NCBI RefSeq assembly: GCF_013149785.1
Contig: NZ_JABEZU010000001.1
Coordinates: 930,001 to 994,000 of the forward strand
DNA length: 64,000 nt
From: Isoptericola halotolerans
GTDB taxonomy: Bacteria > Actinomycetota > Actinomycetes > Actinomycetales > Cellulomonadaceae
Direction: 5' to 3'
Shown: positions 56,086 to 64,000 of the stretch, piece by piece
Layout: every line of letters begins with the position of its first letter
How positions within the stretch are numbered: the stretch's first letter is position 1
Notes under the pieces: generated by a model
Database searches by the model: none
Told to the model about the DNA's origin: nothing
What the model saw: only the letters and a program-made list of their open reading frames with translations
Position numbers and translations under genes: made by a program

Positions 56086-57000
<915 letters not shown>

Positions 57001-57029
57001 TGTCGCCCACCGTCTGCCACGATGGGGCC

Positions 57030-57605
57030 ATGAACGACACCACTGGCGTCCCGGACGATGCAGCGAGCGGCAGCACCGCGCCCGACAGGCCCACGCGGAT
57101 CGCCCTGGTCACCGACGACCACGCCGGCGAGCTCCTGACGCTGCGGCGAGCGGCCTTCGTCTCCGAGGCGCAGCTGTACGACGACCCGAACATCCCGCCG
57201 CTGACCCAGACGCTGGCCGAGCTGCGTGAGGACATGGCGCGCGAGGACATCGTGACGATCGGCGCCTGGGAGGGCCACCGGCTGGTCGGCTCCATCCGCG
57301 TGGAGGTCGAGGGCCAGAAGGCGACGCTCGGCCGTCTCGCCGTCGCGCCGGACCAGCAGGGGCGTGGGCTGGGCACCACGTTGATGTTCGCGATCCTCGA
57401 GCACCTGCCCGAGCAGGTCACCGAGATCTGGGCGTTCACGGGCAAGGACTCCAAGCACAACCTCGCGCTCTACACGAAGCACGGCTACGAGGCGCAGTAC
57501 GACGAGGCGGCCGGTCAGCTGACGATGACGTACCTGCGCCGGGTGCTGCACGCCGTCGACGCGCAGACCGTGGACGCGGCAGGCACCTCCGCCGACCGGC
57601 CGTGA
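57030..57605 (+). CDS. GNAT-family N-acetyltransferase
   Basis: A 191-residue acetyltransferase starts at ATG 57030, six bases after CACGAT (57018-57023). The CoA-binding motif A is ATLGRLAVAPDQQGRGLGTTLM (about 109-130), preceded by GAWEGHRLVGSIRVEV and followed by NLALYTKHGYEAQ, typical GNAT elements. The substrate is unknown. The stop overlaps the start of the LacI regulator gene (GTGA), so the two are co-translated, though a functional link is not obvious. Confidence 0.88.
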   Translation: MNDTTGVPDDAASGSTAPDRPTRIALVTDDHAGELLTLRRAAFVSEAQLYDDPNIPPLTQTLAELREDMAREDIVTIGAWEGHRLVGSIRVEVEGQKATLGRLAVAPDQQGRGLGTTLMFAILEHLPEQVTEIWAFTGKDSKHNLALYTKHGYEAQYDEAAGQLTMTYLRRVLHAVDAQTVDAAGTSADRP

Positions 57606-58669
57606 GCGGCTCGGGACGGCGCACGGGTCGGCCGTCCATGGCGGACGTCGCGGCCGTGGCCGGGGTGTCGCACCAGACCGTCTCACGCGTCCTCAACGGC
57701 CACGCGAGCGTCCGTGGCGAGACGCGCGAGCGGGTGCAGGAGGCGATCGAGCAGCTGGGTTACCGGCGCAACAGCGCGGCCAGGGCCCTGGCGACGTCTC
57801 GCTCGGCGACCTTGGGCGTGGTGACCACGGGATCGGCGCTCTTCGGGCCGACCAGCACGCTCATCGCGGTCGAGGAGGCCGCGCGTGACAGGGGCTACTT
57901 CGTCTCGGTCGCGACGTTGCGGACCTACGACACCTCGTCGATGCACCAGGCGCTCGAGCACTTCATGGCGCAGGGGGTGGACGGGATCGTGGTCATCGCG
58001 CCGCACGACGACGTCGCGGCCGCCGTGGAGTCGTTCCGCGCGCCGGTGCCGGTGGTGGTGGTGGCTGCCCTCGAGGAGCGCCCGGAGTCGGCGCTCGCCC
58101 CGGGTTCCACGCCGTCGGCGACGATGTCGGTCGCGGTCGACCAGCGAGCGGGCGCCCGGGCGGCGACGGAGCACCTGCTCGGGCTGGGGCACGCGGACGT
58201 GCTGCACGTGGCGGGCCCGCAGGACTGGTTCGACGCCCGGGAGCGGGCGGCCGGCTGGCGCGAGGCCCTGGAGGCCCGCGGCGTGGTCCCCGCGCGGCCG
58301 CGCACGTGCTCGTGGTCGGCGAAGGACGGCTACCAGGCCGGCCGCGACCTGGCCGAGGCGGTCGTGGCGGGGGAGGGCCCGACGGCGGTCCTGGCCGGCA
58401 ACGACCAGCTCGCCCTGGGGATCCTGCGGGCGTTGTGGGAGCGCGGCCTCAGGGTGCCGGACGACGTCTCGGTGGTCGGGTTCGACGACGTCGCGGGTGC
58501 GGCGTACTTCGTGCCGCCCCTGACGACGGTCCGGCAGCCGTTCGCCACGCTCGGTGCGCACTGCGTGGCGATGGTGCTGGCCTCGTTGTCGGGGGAGACC
58601 GTGGCGGTGGAGCGGATCGAGCCCGAGCTGGTGGTCCGTTCGTCGACGGGCCCGCCGCGTCGCCCCTGA
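57602..58669 (+). CDS. LacI-family regulator, probable repressor of the araBDA operon
   Basis: The 355-residue LacI regulator has an N-terminal HTH with hinge (about 12-65: SMADVAAVAGVSHQTVSRVLNGHASVRGETRERV in part, then GYRRNSAARALATSRS). A sugar-binding core follows, with GVVTTGSALFGPTSTL, GIVVIAPHD, DVLHVAGPQDWFDARERAAGW, AVLAGNDQLALGILRAL and DVSVVGFDDVAGAAYFVPPLTTVRQPF. It lies 89 bases before araB, with a LacI-type palindrome in between, so it is the probable arabinose-responsive repressor. GTG 57602 overlaps the GNAT stop. Confidence 0.93.
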   Translation: MSGSGRRTGRPSMADVAAVAGVSHQTVSRVLNGHASVRGETRERVQEAIEQLGYRRNSAARALATSRSATLGVVTTGSALFGPTSTLIAVEEAARDRGYFVSVATLRTYDTSSMHQALEHFMAQGVDGIVVIAPHDDVAAAVESFRAPVPVVVVAALEERPESALAPGSTPSATMSVAVDQRAGARAATEHLLGLGHADVLHVAGPQDWFDARERAAGWREALEARGVVPARPRTCSWSAKDGYQAGRDLAEAVVAGEGPTAVLAGNDQLALGILRALWERGLRVPDDVSVVGFDDVAGAAYFVPPLTTVRQPFATLGAHCVAMVLASLSGETVAVERIEPELVVRSSTGPPRRP

Positions 58670-58692
58670 TCGTGGCGCCGGGCCGGGGCAGG

Positions 58693-58722
58693 TTGAGATC
58701 CGCCGTATGTGAGCGCTAACAT
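58693..58722 (+). promoter_or_regulatory. araBDA promoter with LacI-type operator
   Basis: ATGTGAGCGCTAACAT at 58707-58722 is an inverted repeat centred on AGCGCT with one mismatched pair, the usual form of LacI-family operators. TTGAGA (58693-58698) and TAACAT (58717-58722), 18 bases apart, suit -35 and -10 boxes, so a bound repressor would cover the -10. The leader then has a GAGGAG ribosome site. Confidence 0.85.
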
Positions 58723-58757
58723 GCATTGACCCGTTTTCCTCGAGGAGTGGACCCCTG

Positions 58758-60371
58758 ATGACGCAGCATGACCGGTCGGCCGAGGTGCGCGACGCCATCA
58801 CCTCCGGGCGGGCGACGCTCGGTATCGAGCTCGGCTCCACCAACATCAAGGCCTGCCTCGTCGGGCCGGACCACGCCCCGGTCGCGGCCGGTTCGGCCTC
58901 CTGGGAGAACGAGCTGGTCGATGGTGTGTGGACCTACTCGCTCGACGCCGTGCACGGCGGTCTGCAGGGCGCCTACGCGGCGTTGGTGGCCGACGTCGAG
59001 CAGCGGTACGGCGTGCGCCCCACGACGTACGCCGGGCTCGGGGTGTCCGCCATGATGCACGGCTACCTGCCGTTCGACGCCGACGGCGAGCTCCTCGTGC
59101 CGTTCCGCACCTGGCGCAACACGAGCACCGGCCCCGCCGCTGCCGAGCTGTCGGAGCTGTTCGGGTACAACATCCCGTTGCGCTGGTCGATCGCGCACCT
59201 TTACCAGGCGATCCTCGACGACGAGCCGCACGTGCCGCAGATCGCCTCCTTCACGACCCTCGCCGGCTACGTCCACCGTGCCCTGACGGGACAGCACGTG
59301 CTCGGGGTCGGCGACGCCTCCGGCATGTTCCCGGTCGACCCCGCCACGCGCGACTACGACGAGCGCATGCTCGGGCAGTTCCACCACCTCGTCGCCGCGA
59401 AGCGCCCCGGGCTCCAGGTGGAGGGCCTGCTGCCCCGGGTCCTGCCCGCCGGCGCCGACGCCGGCCACCTGACCGCCGAAGGGGCAGCGCTCCTGGACCC
59501 CACCGGAACCCTCGAGCCCGGCGTGCTGCTCTGTCCGCCCGAGGGGGACGCCGGGACGGGCATGGTCGCCACGAACGCGGTGGCGCCCCGCACCGGGAAC
59601 ATCAGCGCCGGGACGTCGATCTTCGCGATGGTCGTCCTGGAGAAGCCCCTGACCAGCAGGCACCACGAGCTGGACCTCGTGACCACCCCGGCGGGCGACC
59701 TCGTGGCGATGGTGCACTGCAACAACGGAGCCAGCGAGCTCGACGCCTGGGCGGGCGTCTTCGGCGAGTTCGCCACCGCCCTCGGGCACGACGCCGCGGC
59801 CGACGACGTCTTCGGAGCCCTGTTCCGTGCCGCGCTGGACGGCGCCCCCGACGGCGGCGGGCTGCTCGCCTACAACTACCTCGCCGGCGAGCCGATCACC
59901 GGCCTCGACGAGGGCCGACCGCTGATCGTGCGGACGCCGGACAGCCGGTTGACGCTCGCGAACTTCATGCGGACCCAGATCTACGGTGCGTTCGGGACCC
60001 TCGCGCTGGGCATGCGCGTGCTGCACGGCGAGGGTGTCGCCATCGACACGATGTTCGCCCACGGCGGGGTGTTCCGCACCGCCGGCGTCGCCCAGCGACT
60101 GCTGGCCGCCGCCGTCGGCGCACCCGTCGCCGTCGGGCAGACCGCCGGCGAGGGCGGGGCCTGGGGCATCGCCGTGCTCGCCGCCTACGCGCGCGCCTGC
60201 ACCGACGGCGCGGCCGACGGTCTCGACGCCTACCTCGCCGAGCGCGTCTTCGCCGACGCCGCCCTCGACGTCGCCGAGCCGGACGCGGACGACGTCGCGG
60301 GCTTCGCCACCTACCTGGAGCGCTACGCCGCGGGACTCGCCGTCGAGCGTGCCGCGACGCAGGCCCTCTGA
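58758..60371 (+). CDS. araB: FGGY-family sugar kinase, probable L-ribulokinase
   Basis: A 537-residue carbohydrate kinase begins with the FGGY phosphate-binding ATLGIELGSTNIKACLVG (about 19-36), with GLGVSAMMHGYLPFD, RTWRNTSTGPAA, GDASGMFPVD, the linker GNISAGTSIFAMVV, and the C-terminal FAHGGVFRTAGVAQRLLAAAVGAPVAV. It differs from enterobacterial AraB and matches the AraB type found with araD and araA in gram-positive bacteria. Position first in araB-araD-araA supports phosphorylation of L-ribulose. The start is ATG 58758. Confidence 0.9.
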   Translation: MTQHDRSAEVRDAITSGRATLGIELGSTNIKACLVGPDHAPVAAGSASWENELVDGVWTYSLDAVHGGLQGAYAALVADVEQRYGVRPTTYAGLGVSAMMHGYLPFDADGELLVPFRTWRNTSTGPAAAELSELFGYNIPLRWSIAHLYQAILDDEPHVPQIASFTTLAGYVHRALTGQHVLGVGDASGMFPVDPATRDYDERMLGQFHHLVAAKRPGLQVEGLLPRVLPAGADAGHLTAEGAALLDPTGTLEPGVLLCPPEGDAGTGMVATNAVAPRTGNISAGTSIFAMVVLEKPLTSRHHELDLVTTPAGDLVAMVHCNNGASELDAWAGVFGEFATALGHDAAADDVFGALFRAALDGAPDGGGLLAYNYLAGEPITGLDEGRPLIVRTPDSRLTLANFMRTQIYGAFGTLALGMRVLHGEGVAIDTMFAHGGVFRTAGVAQRLLAAAVGAPVAVGQTAGEGGAWGIAVLAAYARACTDGAADGLDAYLAERVFADAALDVAEPDADDVAGFATYLERYAAGLAVERAATQAL

Positions 60372-60394
60372 GAACGTCCCGAACGGAGCCGCAC

Positions 60395-61111
60395 ATGACG
60401 AACACACCGATCACCGAGGTCCCGGCGCACCTGCGTGCCGCCGTCGACGCCGCGAAGCAGAAGGTCGCGGACCTGCACGCCGAGCTGCCCCGCTGGGAGC
60501 TCGTCGTATGGACCGCCGGCAACGTCTCCGAGCGGGTGCGCGACGACCGGTCGCCCGACGGGACGGGCGACCTGCTGGTCATCAAGCCCTCCGGCCTCTC
60601 CTACGACGACATCACCGCCGAGGCCATGGTGGTGTGCGACCTGGAGGGCAACCTGGTGGAGGGCGACCGTGCGCCGTCGTCGGACACCGCCGCGCACGCC
60701 TACGTGTACGCGCACATGCCCGAGGTGGGCGGCGTCGTCCACACGCACTCCACCTACGCCACGGCCTGGGCGGCGCGCGGCGAGGAGATCCCCTGCGTGC
60801 TGACGATGATGGCCGACGAGTTCGGCGGCCCGGTGCCGGTGGGCCCGTTCGCGATCATCGGCGACGACTCCATCGGCCGCGGCATCGTCGAGACGCTCCG
60901 CGGCTCGCGCTCGAAGGCCGTGCTGATGCAGAACCACGGCCCGTTCACCATCGGGGGCGACGCCAAGGCCGCGGTCAAGGCCGCCGTGCTGTGCGAGGAG
61001 GTCGCCCGGGCGGTGCACGTCTCGTGCCAGCTCGGTGAGCCGCTGCCGATCGCGCAGGAGCACGTCGACGCGCTCTACGACCGCTACCAGAACGTCTACG
61101 GCCAGCGCTGA
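60395..61111 (+). CDS. araD: L-ribulose-5-phosphate 4-epimerase
   Basis: This 238-residue zinc aldolase/epimerase converts L-ribulose-5-phosphate to D-xylulose-5-phosphate. It has [10 protein letters not shown] (near 47), [49 protein letters not shown] (the metal-binding HTH near 117, quoted only for location) and [11 protein letters not shown] near 178. The length is standard. ATG 60395 follows a CGGAG site, 23 bases after araB. The gene acts between AraB and the pentose phosphate pathway. Confidence 0.95.
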   Translation: MTNTPITEVPAHLRAAVDAAKQKVADLHAELPRWELVVWTAGNVSERVRDDRSPDGTGDLLVIKPSGLSYDDITAEAMVVCDLEGNLVEGDRAPSSDTAAHAYVYAHMPEVGGVVHTHSTYATAWAARGEEIPCVLTMMADEFGGPVPVGPFAIIGDDSIGRGIVETLRGSRSKAVLMQNHGPFTIGGDAKAAVKAAVLCEEVARAVHVSCQLGEPLPIAQEHVDALYDRYQNVYGQR

Positions 61112-61164
61112 GCCGGCCCCGCCGCCCGCCGTCGGGCACGGACACATCTCTCGAGAGGAAGAAC

Positions 61165-62676
61165 ATGAGCAAGCCCTACGGTGACCGCGAGGTCTGGTTC
61201 CTCACCGGAAGCCAGGACCTCTACGGCCCGGAGACGCTGGAGCAGGTCGCGAGCCAGTCGCAGGAGGTCGCCCGCGCGCTCGACGCCGCCGGCGACGTCC
61301 CCGCGAAGGTGGTCTGGAAGCCCGTCCTCAAGGACGCGGGCTCGATCCGCCGCGCGATGCTCGACGCCAACAGCGACGACAACGTTCTCGGTGTCATCAC
61401 GTGGATGCACACCTTCAGCCCGGCGAAGATGTGGATCGCGGGCCTGGACGCGCTGCGCAAGCCGCTGCTGCACCTGCACACGCAGGCCAACGTCGAGCTG
61501 CCGTGGGCGGACATCGACATGGACTTCATGAACCTCAACCAGGCCGCGCACGGCGACCGCGAGTACGGCTACATGCTGTCCCGGCTCGGCGTCGCGCGGA
61601 CCACCGTGGTGGGGCACGTGTCGAACCCGGCCGTGCAGCGCCGGGTGGGCACGTGGATCCGCGGCGCCGCCGGCTGGGCCGCCACCCACGAGCTCACGCT
61701 GGTGCGGTTCGGTGACAACATGCGCAACGTCGCGGTCACCGAGGGCGACAAGACCGAGGCCGAGCTGAAGTTCGGTGTGTCGGTGCGCACCTGGGGCGTC
61801 AACGACCTCGTCGCGGCCGTCGACGCGGTCGCCGAGACCGACGTCGACGCGCTGGTCGCCGAGTACGCCGAGCACTACGACGTCGCCCCGGAGCTGCGGG
61901 ACGGCGGGGAGCGGCACGACTCGCTGCGGTACGCCGCCCGCCAGGAGATCGCCATGGAGGCGTTCCTGACCGAGCGCGGCGCCAAGGCGTTCACCACGAA
62001 CTTCGAGGACCTCGGCGCGCTGCGTCAGCTCCCGGGTCTCGCGGTGCAGCGGCTCATGGCCAAGGGCTACGGCTTCGGCGCCGAGGGCGACTGGAAGACC
62101 GCCGTGCTGGTCCGTGCCGCGAAGGTGATGGGCGAGGGGCTGCCCGGTGGCGCCTCCCTCATGGAGGACTACACCTACGACCTGACCCCGGGCAACGAGC
62201 TCATCCTCGGTGCGCACATGCTCGAGATCTGCCCTTCGTTGACCACGTCGACGCCGCGGATCGAGATCCACCCGCTGGGGATCGGCGGCAAGGAGGACCC
62301 GGTGCGGATGGTCTTCGACGCCGACACCACCTCCGGCGCCGTCGTCGTCTCGCTGGCCGACATGCGCGACCGGTTCCGCCTCACCGCGAACGTGGTCGAC
62401 GTGGTGCCCCCGTCGGCGGAGCTGCCGAACCTGCCGGTGGCCCGGGCCGTGTGGAAGCCTCGCCCGGACTTCGAGACGTCGGCCGAGGCCTGGCTGACGG
62501 CGGGCGGTGCGCACCACACGGTGATGTCGACCGCGGCCGGCGTCGAGGCCTTCGAGGTCTTCGCCCAGATCGCCGGGACCGAGCTGCTCGTCATCGACGA
62601 GTCCACGACCCGGCGTGGCTTCGCCGACCAGGTGCGGTGGAACCAGGTGTACTACCGCGTCGCTCAGGGGCTCTGA
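61165..62676 (+). CDS. araA: L-arabinose isomerase
   Basis: AraA isomerises L-arabinose to L-ribulose, the first step of the pathway. The 503-residue protein has the family opening [57 protein letters not shown] (in part), [16 protein letters not shown] and [23 protein letters not shown] and [10 protein letters not shown] with the later metal ligands [13 protein letters not shown] are also present. ATG 61165 has a GAGAGGAAG site. It is the last gene of the ara operon, which ends at a 36-bp hairpin. Confidence 0.97.
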   Translation: MSKPYGDREVWFLTGSQDLYGPETLEQVASQSQEVARALDAAGDVPAKVVWKPVLKDAGSIRRAMLDANSDDNVLGVITWMHTFSPAKMWIAGLDALRKPLLHLHTQANVELPWADIDMDFMNLNQAAHGDREYGYMLSRLGVARTTVVGHVSNPAVQRRVGTWIRGAAGWAATHELTLVRFGDNMRNVAVTEGDKTEAELKFGVSVRTWGVNDLVAAVDAVAETDVDALVAEYAEHYDVAPELRDGGERHDSLRYAARQEIAMEAFLTERGAKAFTTNFEDLGALRQLPGLAVQRLMAKGYGFGAEGDWKTAVLVRAAKVMGEGLPGGASLMEDYTYDLTPGNELILGAHMLEICPSLTTSTPRIEIHPLGIGGKEDPVRMVFDADTTSGAVVVSLADMRDRFRLTANVVDVVPPSAELPNLPVARAVWKPRPDFETSAEAWLTAGGAHHTVMSTAAGVEAFEVFAQIAGTELLVIDESTTRRGFADQVRWNQVYYRVAQGL

Positions 62677-62694
62677 CCCCCCTCCCGCCGAACC

Positions 62695-62770
62695 CGCCCC
62701 CGCTGTGGGTGCACGACACGCCGTCGGACCATCGGGTCCGACGGCGTGTCGTGCACCCACAGCGGGGGCG
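62695..62770 (+). terminator. 36-bp perfect hairpin after araA
   Basis: The arms 62695-62730 (starting CGCCCCCGCTGTGGGTGCAC) and 62735-62770 are perfectly complementary over 36 bp around the loop ATCG. It starts 18 bases after the araA stop. It surely can terminate the ara transcript, but the stem is about twice the length of the other terminators here. Confidence 0.88.
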
Positions 62771-62863
62771 TTCAGCGGGGGCCGTTCGCCGTCGGCGGTA
62801 GTCTGTGGACGCCGCACCGCCGCACAGCCGCGCGGTCGCCGGCAGAACCCGAGGGAGGCCCGC

Positions 62864-63883
62864 ATGGCGAGTCCCGGTGCCGACAAGCCGAACATCCGGC
62901 AGGTCGCACAGCTCGCCGGCGTGTCGCACATGACGGTGTCCCGGGTGCTCAACGACCACCCGAACATCCGCGACACCACCCGTCGTCGCGTGCAGGAGGC
63001 CATCTCCGAGCTCGGGTACCGGCCGAGCATGACGGCCCGGGCCCTCGCCACCCAACGCAGCCGACGCATCGGCGTCCTCGTGGAGAGCGCGGTGACCTAC
63101 GGGCCGACCAGCACCCTGTACGCCGTCGAGTCCGCCGCCCGGGCGTCGGGCTACGAGGTCAGCTCGATCCTCCTGCGGGCCGGTGAGGAGATCACCCCGC
63201 AGGAGGCCGTCGACCACCTGCTCGCCCTCGGCATCGACGCGCTGTGCGTCGTCGCGCCCCGGTCGTCGTCGATCGCCGCACTGCGCCGGATCGCCGTCGG
63301 CGTGCCCGTGCTCGTCGTCAAGCCCGAGAAGGACCCCACCTTCCTCACGGTGACCGTCGACCAGCAGGCGGGAACGGCCCTCGCCGTCGACCACCTGGTC
63401 TCGCTCGGGCACCGCGACATCCTGCACCTGGCCGGCCCGCTCGACTGGCTCGACGCCCGGACGCGGGAGAGGGCGTTCCACGCCCGGGCGAAGTCCTGGG
63501 GGATCCGCGAGCGGCCCATCGTCGTGGGCGACTGGACGGCCGACTTCGCGTACGACTTCGCGCGCGGCATCCGGGAGCTCCCCGCCTACACGGCGGTGTT
63601 CGTCGCGAACGACGACATGGCGATCGGGCTCGTCCACGGGCTGCACGAACGCGGGTTCTCCGTGCCGGACGACCTGAGCGTCGTCGGGTTCGACGACATC
63701 CCCCTCGCGCGGCACGTGATCCCGCCGCTGACCACGGTGCGGCAGAACTTCGAGGCGCTCGGGGTCTCCGTCGTCGACGTCCTGAGAGCGGCGATCGAGG
63801 ACCGCGAGATCCCGGCAGCCACCCGCATCCCTGCCGAGATCGTCGCGCGCGCGTCGAGCGCACCGCCCAGGAAGGTCGACTGA
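62864..63883 (+). CDS. LacI-family regulator of the downstream sugar ABC genes
   Basis: A 339-residue LacI regulator starts at ATG 62864 with a GAGGGAGG site. The HTH and hinge span about 9-62 (NIRQVAQLAGVSHMTVSRVLNDHPNI in part, GYRPSMTARALATQRSRRIGV). The effector domain has ESAVTYGPTSTLYAVESAARA, LAGPLDWLDARTRERAFHARAK, AVFVANDDMAIGLVHGL and VVGFDDIPLARHVIPPLTTVRQNFEALG. It is a paralogue of the LacI at 57602. Its stop overlaps the start of a sugar ABC ATPase by one base, so it is probably co-expressed with that transporter and controls it. A TAGTCT box lies at 62799-62804. Confidence 0.93.
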   Translation: MASPGADKPNIRQVAQLAGVSHMTVSRVLNDHPNIRDTTRRRVQEAISELGYRPSMTARALATQRSRRIGVLVESAVTYGPTSTLYAVESAARASGYEVSSILLRAGEEITPQEAVDHLLALGIDALCVVAPRSSSIAALRRIAVGVPVLVVKPEKDPTFLTVTVDQQAGTALAVDHLVSLGHRDILHLAGPLDWLDARTRERAFHARAKSWGIRERPIVVGDWTADFAYDFARGIRELPAYTAVFVANDDMAIGLVHGLHERGFSVPDDLSVVGFDDIPLARHVIPPLTTVRQNFEALGVSVVDVLRAAIEDREIPAATRIPAEIVARASSAPPRKVD

Positions 63884-64000
63884 TGGCCGCGCGGGACGTG
63901 CCGGTGGAGGTGACCGCACCCGTCGTCGAGATGCGCGGGATCACCGTGGAGTACTCGGGCGTGCGGGTCCTCGACGGGGCGGACCTCACGCTGCGCCCCG
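63883..64000 (+). CDS. Sugar ABC transporter ATPase, 5' fragment
   Basis: The reading frame opens at ATG 63883, which shares its A with the TGA of the LacI gene, and runs off the window end after 39 codons. The visible N-terminus (VEMRGITVEYSGVRVLDGADLTLRP) is the standard start of a sugar-type ABC ATPase NBD1, just before Walker A. A permease and binding protein are expected beyond the window. Confidence 0.85.
   Translation, partial: MAARDVPVEVTAPVVEMRGITVEYSGVRVLDGADLTLRP

Overview
The window is very GC-rich (roughly 73-75% by eye), with GC-ending codons, many GTG starts and many leaderless starts. Gene content points to a polysaccharide-degrading actinobacterium of the order Micrococcales, most like Cellulomonadaceae or Promicromonosporaceae. 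The evidence is DUF3017 and DUF6350 proteins next to purine and TCA genes, a polycysteine leader before sulfite reductase, and a secreted amylopullulanase. The genus is inference. No tRNA, rRNA, CRISPR array, insertion sequence or prophage was seen.

Layout. 1-3133: thiamine genes, with thiG (cut by the window edge), thiS and thiO reading left behind a TPP riboswitch and thiE reading right. 3213-6872: a lipoprotein, an OmpA-domain protein, guaA and a membrane protein. 6944-12062: an envelope-stress-like locus in which a PspC/LiaF-like membrane protein faces a PspC-histidine kinase and response regulator. 12070-16983: an assimilatory sulfate operon reading left (cysteine-codon leader peptide, sir, cysH, cysG, sirohydrochlorin chelatase). 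17119-23662: small membrane proteins, an acetyltransferase, a DUF308/DUF389 fusion, pcrA, and a Clp-N-domain protein paired with a tiny HTH protein behind tandem operators.

23887-37806: housekeeping genes sucCD, DUF6350, purN, purH (with a ZTP riboswitch), DUF3017 and mdh. Two self-contained regulator modules (ArsR/MFS and SDR/TetR) lie between purN and purH. A ferredoxin reductase-like flavoprotein and an acidic-tailed aquaporin lie between purH and mdh. 37897-42629: a single-chain double ABC exporter and an Lrp/LysE pair. 42724-48543: a 1939-residue secreted amylopullulanase under a MalR-like operator.

48800-64000: monosaccharide capture and catabolism. It holds a complete ChvE-GguA-GguB-type sugar ABC operon, a ROK regulator with a second ATPase and a paralogous second binding protein but no second permease, purU and an acetyltransferase. 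It ends with a LacI regulator, an araB-araD-araA operon behind a near-palindromic LacI-type operator, a second LacI regulator, and the start of another sugar ABC ATPase cut by the window end. Together the right third reads as starch cleavage outside the cell plus pentose uptake and arabinose catabolism.

Themes worth attention are nucleotide- and amino-acid-sensing 5' leaders (TPP, ZTP, cysteine), start codons placed 6-7 nt after a TANNNT box, and unusually long perfect hairpins in gene borders.
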